Assembly (NCBI RefSeq): GCF_003937945.1
Contig: NZ_RSEC01000059.1
Coordinates: 355,422-419,421, forward strand
DNA from: Amycolatopsis eburnea
Lineage (GTDB): Bacteria; Actinomycetota; Actinomycetes; Mycobacteriales; Pseudonocardiaceae
DNA: 64,000 nt
Direction of reading: 5' to 3'
Positions 7,809-14,643 of this stretch are shown here, piece after piece. The notes beneath the pieces were generated by a model that saw only the letters and a list, made by a program, of their open reading frames with translations, was not told the DNA's origin and made no database searches. Both the position numbers and the translations under genes were made by a program. Numbering within the stretch: the stretch's first letter is position 1; the number at the start of each line of letters is the position of its first letter.

Positions 7809-9347
7809 TCAGTTCAGCGTGGTGATGGTGCGCCCCGGGCCGGTGGCCGGCTGCTCGAGCCAGCACGGCTTGCCGGGCTCGGGGGATCCGCCGCCGTGGC
7901 CGCGGTGGGGGTGGATGACGACCTTGTCCACAGTGGACCCGACCGGCTGGGCCGGGGTGGCGCCGCTGTCCGGCCCGCACCAGGACACCTTGCCCAGCTC
8001 GACCGCCGCGTTCGGCGCGGCGCAGGTGCCGCTGCGGAGGTTCTGGACGACGAGCTTGTCGTCGCGCACCGCGACCTTGACGTAGGTGCGGACGTGCTCC
8101 TGGTTCTCGACCGAGTTGGCCCAGTGGTTGTCCGGGTTGAGCGGGTCGGGGCCGTAGTTCGGGTCCTGGGTGGTGTCCGGGGCGGTCAGGTCGTAGTACT
8201 TCGAGCCGGACGCGGAGTTCGCCGTCACGTAGACGACGCCGCCGGGGCCCTGGGTGACCTGGGTGGCGCCGGGCTGTTCGGCCGGGTTGGCCTTCTGCCC
8301 GTTCTTGATCACGTAGCTGCGGGAGTAGCTGTGGTCGTGGCCCTGCAGGACCAGGTCGACGCCGAGGTTCGAGAACGCGGTCGGGAAGTCCTGGCGGCGC
8401 TGCTGGTTGTCCTTGTCGTTGGCGTGGTCGGCGGGCGAGTAGATCGAGTGGTGGTAGACCAGCACGGTGTACTTCGCCTTGCGGCCCTGGTTCTTCACGA
8501 CATCGGTGACGTAGCCGATGTGGGCTTCGTCGGCGCCCGCGGCGTAGGCGTTGCTGTTGAGGTCGATGAACAGCACGTCCTTGTAGAAGTACCAGTAGTC
8601 GCCGCCGGAGCGGGTGCCCGGGTCGCCGTTGTAGTACGCGGCCGAGCGGTCGGTGTTCGGCGTCCAGAAGTGCTGCTCGTAGGCCTTGCCGCCGACGTCG
8701 TGGTTGCCGATCGTGGCCGCCCACGGGTACTGGCGCAGCTTGTCGGGCGCGAGGAAGGCGTCCCACTGCGTTTCGGTGTTGGCGGACTCGACCTGGTCGC
8801 CGCCGGAGACGAGCAGCTCGGCGTCCGGGTTGGCGCCGAGGGCGACGTTCAGGGTGTCGGCCCAGCCGGCGCCGTCCTTGGCCACGTTGCCCGACGAGCC
8901 GATCTGCGGGTCGCCGAAGAACAGGAAGTCGAAGTCGCCGCGGAAGTCCTGGGTCTTGAACGTGTACACCGGGGACCAGCTGCCGCCGGACCCGACGCGG
9001 TAGGAGTAGCCGGTGCGCTGGCGCAGGCCGTCGATCGTGGCGTGCGCGTTGAAGCCGCCGTTGACGCTGTTCGCGGCGACGGTCGCGGGGAAGGTCTGGG
9101 CGTTCTTGGGGAACTGGCCGTTCTTGACGCGGTCGGTCGGCGCGACCTGCACGACCTGCTTGGCGTCGGACGAGGCGTACCAGCTCACGACGCGCTGGGA
9201 CTCCTTGGCGCCGACGCCGAGGATCACGCCGGACAGCGTCACGGGTACGTCGGCGGCGGCCGCGGTGACCGGGCCGGTGCCGAACGCCACGGCGAGGCCG
9301 AGCGCCGCGGCGGTGGCGCCGCGGGCGATCGATCTGGAGTGCTTCAT
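7809..9347 (-). CDS. Secreted purple acid phosphatase-like metallophosphoesterase
   Basis: 512 residues with a signal peptide to about residue 32. An N-terminal FnIII-like purple acid phosphatase domain runs to about 125. The metallophosphoesterase core follows with its metal motifs in order: FFGDPQIG, SGGDQVE, GNHD, YHHSIYS and GHDHSYSRS. All expected metal ligands are present. It should hydrolyse phosphomonoesters outside the cell. A single PHO-box-like heptamer (GTTCACC on the coding strand, 9422-9428) lies 75 bases upstream, but without a convincing second unit. Neighbours are HupE upstream and the DUF916-like protein downstream. Confidence 0.85.
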   Translation of the reverse strand: MKHSRSIARGATAAALGLAVAFGTGPVTAAAADVPVTLSGVILGVGAKESQRVVSWYASSDAKQVVQVAPTDRVKNGQFPKNAQTFPATVAANSVNGGFNAHATIDGLRQRTGYSYRVGSGGSWSPVYTFKTQDFRGDFDFLFFGDPQIGSSGNVAKDGAGWADTLNVALGANPDAELLVSGGDQVESANTETQWDAFLAPDKLRQYPWAATIGNHDVGGKAYEQHFWTPNTDRSAAYYNGDPGTRSGGDYWYFYKDVLFIDLNSNAYAAGADEAHIGYVTDVVKNQGRKAKYTVLVYHHSIYSPADHANDKDNQQRRQDFPTAFSNLGVDLVLQGHDHSYSRSYVIKNGQKANPAEQPGATQVTQGPGGVVYVTANSASGSKYYDLTAPDTTQDPNYGPDPLNPDNHWANSVENQEHVRTYVKVAVRDDKLVVQNLRSGTCAAPNAAVELGKVSWCGPDSGATPAQPVGSTVDKVVIHPHRGHGGGSPEPGKPCWLEQPATGPGRTITTLN

Positions 9348-9471
9348 CGGATATGCGTCCGTTCAGGTCAGGTAGGGGAGGGGTGACCGGGTCAGAGCGT
9401 TGACTCCGTCGATGTGGCGCGGGTGAACGAAGGGGGACTGCCCGGTTGCGCACGCCGGAAGAACTCGCGGG

Positions 9472-10662
9472 TCACCCGCCGGCCACGCGCTGCACGAACC
9501 AGGTCAGGCCGACGACGGACACCGCCGCGGCGATCGCGCCGGTCGTCCAGCGGGGCGCGGCAGGCGACCGGCGCCGCAGCAGGGCCAGCAGCGGGAAGAC
9601 CAGCGCGATGATCGCGAGCTGCACGGCCTCGATGCCGAGGTTGAACACGAGCAGCGACCAGAGCAGCGTCCACGACCACGAGGCGTCGATGCCCAGTGAC
9701 GAGGCGAACCCGAGCCCGTGGAAGAGCCCGAAGCAGAACACCACGCCGAGCCGGAGCCAGCCGGCCCGGTCCAGGCTGAAGTGGCCGTCGTCGGTGAGCT
9801 CGGGTGCGCCGCGCTTGAGCCGCCACAGCGGCCAGGCCGCGACGACCGCGATCGAGAGCGCGATGAGGGGCTCGATGATCCCGGCCGGGACGTGCACGAG
9901 GCCGAGCGCGGCCAGGACGAACGTGACCGAGTGGGCGAGCGTGAACGTCGTCGCGGCGAGGACGATTTCGCGCAGGCGGCGCGAGCCCGCGATGAGCGCC
10001 AGCAGGAACAGGAGGTGATCGAGCCCGGTGAGCAGGTGTTCGGCGCCGAGCCGGAAGAAGTCCCAGAACCGGGCGGTCCACGTCTGGTGGGTGGACATCG
10101 AAGGCTGCTGCGCGTCGAGCGCGGCGCTGCCCGAGGTCAGGTCCAGCGCGTAGGTGACGATGGTCTTGGTGTCGCGGACGTACTGCTCGGAGTCGGGGAA
10201 GAGCGTGCTGGACACCTCGTGTGCTTCCGCTTCCGGGCACCGGTAGTCGAGGACCATGCGCGCGTACGGCACGCCGTCGCGCTGCTCGATCGTGAAACCG
10301 CCGTCCGGCGTCGCGGCGCAGGCCTGCCCGTCGGCGGTCACGCGGAAGCGCTGGGTGACGTAGTCGCCGATCGAGCGGGTGTGGGCCCGCAAGGCGGCGG
10401 CCTGGGCCGGGGTGTCGCGGGCGTCGAAGGCCGCGGTTCCCTGCCGGAACAGCGGGTCGTCGTGCTGTGCGTCGGCGGCCGAAACGACCAGCAGGTCGTA
10501 CTCCAGGCCGAGCGCGGCGCGGACGTGGCCCCGTTCGGGTGAGGTGAGATCGGCGTAGACGGTCGACGAAAAACCGTGCGCCTGCGCGGGGAACCCGCCC
10601 AGCAGCACGGCCACGGCCGCGAACACGGCGACGGCGAAGGTCTGGGCGAGACGGCGGGGCAT
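9472..10662 (-). CDS. HupE/UreJ-family membrane protein with extracytoplasmic N-terminal domain
   Basis: 396 residues. A signal peptide (residues 1-28, ending FPAQA before HGF) is followed by a soluble domain of about 170 residues. The C-terminal half has about six transmembrane helices and the family motif GAEHLLTGLDHLLFLLAL; a second His-rich signature is FCFGLFHGLGFASSLG. HupE/UreJ proteins are linked to nickel or cobalt uptake, but this long form (UreJ_2 type) is common in genomes without a nearby hydrogenase or urease, as here. Metal transport is therefore a family-level guess. It is divergent from a lipoprotein gene. Confidence 0.75.
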   Translation of the reverse strand: MPRRLAQTFAVAVFAAVAVLLGGFPAQAHGFSSTVYADLTSPERGHVRAALGLEYDLLVVSAADAQHDDPLFRQGTAAFDARDTPAQAAALRAHTRSIGDYVTQRFRVTADGQACAATPDGGFTIEQRDGVPYARMVLDYRCPEAEAHEVSSTLFPDSEQYVRDTKTIVTYALDLTSGSAALDAQQPSMSTHQTWTARFWDFFRLGAEHLLTGLDHLLFLLALIAGSRRLREIVLAATTFTLAHSVTFVLAALGLVHVPAGIIEPLIALSIAVVAAWPLWRLKRGAPELTDDGHFSLDRAGWLRLGVVFCFGLFHGLGFASSLGIDASWSWTLLWSLLVFNLGIEAVQLAIIALVFPLLALLRRRSPAAPRWTTGAIAAAVSVVGLTWFVQRVAGG

Positions 10663-10818
10663 GGGTCCTCTTTCCGGTCGTCCCGCAGACTGCTGGCGGA
10701 AGACGAACGGCTCGCGGACCCCAGGCGAACACCGGGCGTCCGGACGGCGACGGACGCCGCGCGGCGCCGTTCGTCAGGTAGGAAGGGACCGGCTCGCTTT
10801 CGCGAAAGGACGATCAGG

Positions 10819-11472
10819 TTGCGCACTCGCATCGCCGGAACCCTGGCCGTGCTCGCCGTCCTGGCCGGCGGGTGCGGCGCCGCCGACGACTGGTCCGCGC
10901 CGCACCCGGCACCCAGCGCGGTCGGCGTGCTCGCACCCGGGTTCGTCACGACGCCGCCGACCCCGGAGGCGACGATCACGCCGAGCCCCGGCTCCTGGGA
11001 CGGCGTCCGGCCGTCGCCGGGCTACCGCGTGGTGCTGCTCACCGCGGGCGACGACCAGCCGACCCGGACGCTCGCGGCCGCGGTGACCGAGTGGGCCCGG
11101 CAGGAGGGCGTCAGCCTCAAGACCGTCACCGCCGCGGACTCCGGCCGGTTCACCGACAGCATCGGCGAGGCCGTGAAGCTGGCGCCGGATCTGATCGTCA
11201 CCGCCGGGAAGGACCTCGTCGACGCGCTGGCCCTGGTCACGGCCAACCACCTCGACCGCCAGTTCCTCGTGCTGGGCGCCGAGCTGGCCGAGCCGACGGC
11301 GAACGTCACGGCCGCGAACTGGCCGGGAGCGTCGTTCCGCGGCGAGGGACTGGGCACGTCCACGGGCGACGACCCGGCGTCGTTCACCCCCGCCCGCGCG
11401 GACGCCGCCGTCCGGGCGGGGGTGGTGAGCGTCCTCAGTGGACTCACCGGCATCGTGATCCGGCTCGGTTAG
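10819..11472 (+). CDS. Short Bmp-like (basic membrane protein/periplasmic-binding fold) lipoprotein
   Basis: The start is taken as TTG 10819, eight bases after AAAGGA. This places a lipobox (LAVLAGGC) correctly near residue 20. The 217-residue protein keeps Bmp-type features such as LAPDLIVTAGKDLVDAL and HLDRQFLVLGAEL. It is much shorter than the usual nucleoside-binding Bmp protein of about 330 residues. No ABC transporter genes are adjacent. It could be a signalling or sensing lipoprotein rather than a transport component. It is divergent from hupE, with about 155 bases of shared upstream region. Confidence 0.65.
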   Translation: MRTRIAGTLAVLAVLAGGCGAADDWSAPHPAPSAVGVLAPGFVTTPPTPEATITPSPGSWDGVRPSPGYRVVLLTAGDDQPTRTLAAAVTEWARQEGVSLKTVTAADSGRFTDSIGEAVKLAPDLIVTAGKDLVDALALVTANHLDRQFLVLGAELAEPTANVTAANWPGASFRGEGLGTSTGDDPASFTPARADAAVRAGVVSVLSGLTGIVIRLG

Positions 11473-11508
11473 CGGGCGTCCGAGCGCGGTGGCTCGCGGT
11501 CGTGGCGT

Positions 11509-11640
11509 TCAGGTCTTGGGCGTACCCAGGCCGCTTTCGCCGAACCAGCCGGCCGCGACGGCCGTGAGGGCGAGGATCCCGATCAACGTCAGGCGGCGGT
11601 TTGCCCGGCGGCGGCTTAGCCGACGTCCTGAATGACTCAT
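11509..11640 (-). CDS. Possible small membrane protein of 43 residues
   Basis: The reading frame starts at ATG 11640, inside the 23-bp palindrome, as MSHSGRRRLS. A basic stretch is followed by one hydrophobic segment (LTLIGILALTAVAAGWFGESG). Codons from the hydrophobic part onward have high third-position GC, which supports translation. No ribosome-binding site precedes the ATG, and the IS element now sits immediately upstream, cutting it off from its original promoter region. It may be a genuine small protein, a truncated one, or chance. Confidence 0.3.
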   Translation of the reverse strand: MSHSGRRLSRRRANRRLTLIGILALTAVAAGWFGESGLGTPKT

Positions 11641-11647
11641 TCAGGTC
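11625..11647. repeat. 23-bp palindrome, left copy, abutting the IS element
   Basis: The core TGAATGACTCATTCA is a perfect palindrome. The full unit resembles GTCC-core-GGAC with one arm change, because its last four bases (GGTC) form the IS target duplication. A second copy lies at 12984-13006 on the other side of the insertion. Confidence 0.7.
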
Positions 11648-11688
11648 TGGGCTTGACCCGTTTGGGCGGACAGGGTTGATGAGTGAGG

Positions 11689-12582
11689 TCAGGCTATCGC
11701 AGGCGCGGTAGCCGGCTGGGTGGTTGTTTCGTAGGTGGTGGGGCTGAGGTAGCCGAGGCTGGAATGCCGGCGGCGGGTGTTGTACCAGCCTTCGATGTAG
11801 CTGAAGATTGCCTGGTGGGCCTGGGTTTTGGTGGCCCAAGTGCGGCGGTCGAGCAGCTCGGTCTTAATCGTGGCGAAGAACGACTCAGCCACCGCGTTGT
11901 CCCAGCACTGGCCTTTGCGTCCGACCGAGAGCCGGACTCCGGCCTGGGTGGCGGTGCGGGCGAACTGGGCGGAGGTGTACTGGCAGCCGCGGTCGGAGTG
12001 GAAGATCACTCCGGGAGCGGGGCTGCGCTGGGTGAGAGCGTTGCCTAGCGCGGTGTCGATGAGGTCGGTGCGCAGGTGGTCGGCGGTGGCCCAGCCGACC
12101 ACTCGCCGGGAGGCGATGTCGATCACGGTGGCCAGGTAGAGCCAGCCTTCCCAGGTGGGGATGTAGGTGATGTCCCCGCACCACCGTGTGTTGACCGCGC
12201 CGGGGGTGCAGGTGAAGTCGCGGGTGATCAGGTCCGGGCGGGTGGGGACGGCCGGGTCGGCGACGGTGGTGGCCCGCCACCGTTTCGGTGCCCGCCCGGC
12301 CAGGCCTGCCTGGCGCATCAGCCGGGCGACGCGTTTGCGGGAATGGTGGTGCCCCTGGGCCCGCAGTTCGGCGTGCACCCGCGGTGATCCGTAGGTGCCG
12401 CGGGAGTCGCGGTGCACCTCGATGATTTTCTCGGTCAGCGTGGCATCCTCGTGAGCACGCTGCGAGAGACCGGTGCGGTGGGTGTAGTAGGCGGCTCGGG
12501 AGACCTTGAGCAGGGTGCAGGCACGCTTGACGGTGCCTGCGCCGCGGGCGTTCTCCGCCTCGATGAACGGGTAGACGTTCAC
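11689..12582 (-). CDS. IS3-family transposase OrfB (DDE integrase)
   Basis: 297 residues from GTG 12582. An N-terminal HTH_21 segment (YGSPRVHAELRAQGHHHSRKRV) precedes the rve integrase core. The DDE motif is visible as CGDITYIP (D), FHSDRGCQYTS (D) and CWDNAVAESFFATIKTEL (E). It overlaps OrfA by GTGA. A GAAGGAG sits just upstream, so translational coupling may replace the programmed frameshift common in IS3 elements. Confidence 0.92.
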   Translation of the reverse strand: MNVYPFIEAENARGAGTVKRACTLLKVSRAAYYTHRTGLSQRAHEDATLTEKIIEVHRDSRGTYGSPRVHAELRAQGHHHSRKRVARLMRQAGLAGRAPKRWRATTVADPAVPTRPDLITRDFTCTPGAVNTRWCGDITYIPTWEGWLYLATVIDIASRRVVGWATADHLRTDLIDTALGNALTQRSPAPGVIFHSDRGCQYTSAQFARTATQAGVRLSVGRKGQCWDNAVAESFFATIKTELLDRRTWATKTQAHQAIFSYIEGWYNTRRRHSSLGYLSPTTYETTTQPATAPAIA

Positions 12583-12914
12583 CGGGTCTCCTTCGCGAAG
12601 AAAGCCGTCGCCCGTTTGAGGATCTCCACGTCCTCACGCAACCGTGTGTTCTCTTTCCGCAGCGCGGCGAGTTCGGCTTTCTCCTCGCTGGTCAGCCCGT
12701 CACTGCGGACCCCGGCGTCACGCTCGGCTTGGGTGATCCATTTCCGCACGACCGAGTCGGTCAGCTCGAAGTCCCGGACCACCTCCGGCACTGTTCGCTC
12801 GCCGCGTTGCACCAGACCGACGATCTGGGCTTTGAACTCAGGCGTGAACACCCGCCGAGACCGCTGGCGCGCACGGGGCTTCTTCCTGGCCATGGGTTCC
12901 ATGATGAGGGACAT
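12579..12914 (-). CDS. IS3-family transposase OrfA (HTH, leucine-zipper type)
   Basis: 111 residues. The first half is a helix-turn-helix for TIR recognition (FTPEFKAQIVGLVQRGERTV, SVVRKWI). The second half is a heptad-like coiled coil (EEKAELAALRKENTRLREDVEILKRA) typical of OrfA multimerisation. It ends in AKETR with its stop overlapping the OrfB start. An in-frame ATG at codon 8 (MARKKPRARQ) is an alternative start. Confidence 0.9.
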   Translation of the reverse strand: MSLIMEPMARKKPRARQRSRRVFTPEFKAQIVGLVQRGERTVPEVVRDFELTDSVVRKWITQAERDAGVRSDGLTSEEKAELAALRKENTRLREDVEILKRATAFFAKETR

Positions 12915-12983
12915 CTCTTCCAGAGGCCCTACGCCCCTGATCAGAGGTGTCCGCCAAACCGGGTCAAGCCCAGGTCTTCGGAG

Positions 12984-13006
12984 GTCCTGAATGACTCATT
13001 CAAGAC
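12984..13006. repeat. 23-bp palindrome, right copy
   Basis: GTC-C-TGAATGACTCATTCA-A-GAC: a perfect 15-bp core and matching GTC/GAC ends, with one mismatched pair between. Removing the IS and one GGTC would leave the two palindromes about 13 bases apart, as a tandem pair in the ancestral intergenic region. Confidence 0.7.
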
Positions 13007-13133
13007 ACCGCAGGGCCGCCCGGCGCCACTCGCCACGGCCGGCACCGGTCGGTTCAGCCGCTCGGTGCGTTCGTTAACTGGATCGTGACAGACCGGCGCG
13101 GCCGGGGTAAAGGTCGGCGGTCATCCTGGCCGC

Positions 13134-14408
13134 ATGACCGAAGCCGAGGGAAATCCGAAATCCGCGAAGCGTGACAGGACCTCGCGCAGTCGTGAGCTGG
13201 TTGAGCTGGCGGCGCTGTTCATCGCGACCGGGGCGGCTGATCTGTTCGTCAGTACGTTGGCGCACAACCGGGTTGCGCCGGTCGTGCTGTTCGGGCTGGG
13301 TGGGTTGCTGATCGTCACCGCTGCCGGGCGGTGGTGGTGGACGCACCGGGCCCCGGCCGGCCGGGTCGTGGCGGCGGAGCAGATGCGGACCGGGATGGCG
13401 TGGCGGGTGCGAGCCACGGTGCGGGACGTGCCGGGCAGTCTGGCCGGCGTCACCGCGGCGTTGGCCGCGCACCGCTATGACATCGTCTCGCTGCAGGTGC
13501 TCGCGGTGCCGGACGGTGTGGTGGACGAGTTCCTGGTCCGCACGCCGGCCGGGACGACCGCGGCGAACATCGCCGTGGTCGTCGAACTCGGTGGTGGCCG
13601 GGAGGTGCGGGTCGTGCCGGCGGACGTGCACGAGTTCGTCGACCTGCCGACCCGGGTGCTGACCATCGCGGCCGCGACGGGAGCCGATCCGGACCGGTTG
13701 CTGCGGGCGGTCCTGGGCGAGTGCGGTATCGAGCGGAAACCCGGCGGTGGTAAGAAGTCCGGTTTCGACGGGACGTCGATGCGGCTGGCGGAGGCAGGCG
13801 GCGGTCAGGTCGTGGTGACGCGGCCGCGGCTGCCGTTCACGCCCGCGGAGTTCGCCCGGGCCAAGGCCGCGCTGGACCTTTGCCGCCGGCTGGCCGGGAG
13901 CCTGGTGCCGGTGGTCTTGGCTTCCGGGGCCGAGGTGATCATCCGTCCGGCCGTGGTCGCCGACGTCGAGGCGATCGAGGCGATGCACGCGCGGTGCGGC
14001 GCGGAGACGCGTGCCCGTCGTTACGGGGGTGGTGAGCCGCCGCCGATCGAGCCGTTGCTGCGTCACGAGGCCACGCGCGTCCTGCTCGCGGAAACGCCGG
14101 ACGGTGCCGTGATCGGGATGGCGACGATGCTCCGCAGCGGCCGGTGCGCGCAGATCGGCCTGCTGGTCGAAGACGGGTGGCAGGGCAAGCGTGCCGGAAG
14201 CGCGTTGCTGGAGCGGCTCGTCACGCTCGCCCGCGCCGACGGGAGCGCCGCCGTCATCGCGATCGCCCACGAGACCAACACGCCGATGATCCGCGCGATG
14301 CGGCGCGTCGGCGCCCAGGTCGACCACGTGGCGCCCGACCTCGCCTACCTCAGCTTGCACCTGCACGACCGCGCGGCGCTCTCGGGGGACGGCGCCGATC
14401 GGAACTGA
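13134..14408 (+). CDS. Membrane-anchored ACT-domain + GNAT acetyltransferase protein
   Basis: 424 residues. Two hydrophobic helices lie near residues 28-44 and 49-66 (APVVLFGLGGLLIVTAAG). Residues about 88-165 form an ACT-like domain (VRATVRDVPGSLAGVTAALAAHRYDIVSLQVL), a fold that binds amino acids. Residues about 270-420 form a GNAT domain with the acetyl-CoA loop VEDGWQGKRAGSALL. The architecture suggests a membrane-associated acetyltransferase gated by an amino acid, as in actinobacterial ACT-GNAT lysine acetylases; the target is unknown. It stands alone downstream of the IS element. Confidence 0.75.
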   Translation: MTEAEGNPKSAKRDRTSRSRELVELAALFIATGAADLFVSTLAHNRVAPVVLFGLGGLLIVTAAGRWWWTHRAPAGRVVAAEQMRTGMAWRVRATVRDVPGSLAGVTAALAAHRYDIVSLQVLAVPDGVVDEFLVRTPAGTTAANIAVVVELGGGREVRVVPADVHEFVDLPTRVLTIAAATGADPDRLLRAVLGECGIERKPGGGKKSGFDGTSMRLAEAGGGQVVVTRPRLPFTPAEFARAKAALDLCRRLAGSLVPVVLASGAEVIIRPAVVADVEAIEAMHARCGAETRARRYGGGEPPPIEPLLRHEATRVLLAETPDGAVIGMATMLRSGRCAQIGLLVEDGWQGKRAGSALLERLVTLARADGSAAVIAIAHETNTPMIRAMRRVGAQVDHVAPDLAYLSLHLHDRAALSGDGADRN

Positions 14409-14464
14409 CCGACAGCCGGGTCATCGCTGTGGGGTCGAGTGCATGAGAACTGGTGCGCACCGGC

Positions 14465-14623
14465 TCAGTTCGTCGCGCGGGTGGCGTTCCGGGCGGTTTC
14501 GTCCATCAGCGCCACCGTGCCCGCGCCGAACAGTCCTTCGGAGCCGAGCGTGCGCAGGGCAGTCTCGATCGCGCGTAGTCGCAGACAGCCGCCGGACTGG
14601 CGCCAGATCCAACCACGCGTCAT
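14465..14623 (-). CDS. Possible 52-residue protein downstream of the LAL regulator
   Basis: ATG 14623 follows GGAAG at good spacing and lies 20 bases after the LAL stop codon, so it could be a second gene of that transcript. The frame has mostly G/C third positions. The sequence (IETALRTLGSEGLFGAGTVALMD) looks like a short helical segment and matches no family I recognise. It could equally be the residue of a larger gene. Confidence 0.3.
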   Translation of the reverse strand: MTRGWIWRQSGGCLRLRAIETALRTLGSEGLFGAGTVALMDETARNATRATN

Positions 14624-14643
14624 CCGGGCTTCCTCGCCGCGTT

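Larger units (their letters stand above)
11648..12972 (-). mobile_element. IS3-family insertion sequence, complete, 1325 bp
   Basis: The element is bounded by 25-bp imperfect terminal inverted repeats. The left end (11648-11672) begins TGGGCTTGACCC and the right end (12948-12972) finishes GGGTCAAGCCCA. Directly outside are identical 4-bp repeats GGTC (11644-11647 and 12973-12976), the target-site duplication. The two overlapping transposase genes read on the minus strand. All three DDE residues and both ends are intact, so the element is probably functional or recently active. Confidence 0.9.

Noticed and set aside
9422..9428. PHO box for the secreted phosphatase
   Set aside because: Only one good GTTCACC heptamer is present; the flanking 11-bp positions match poorly, unlike the clear two-unit box at 42521-42538.
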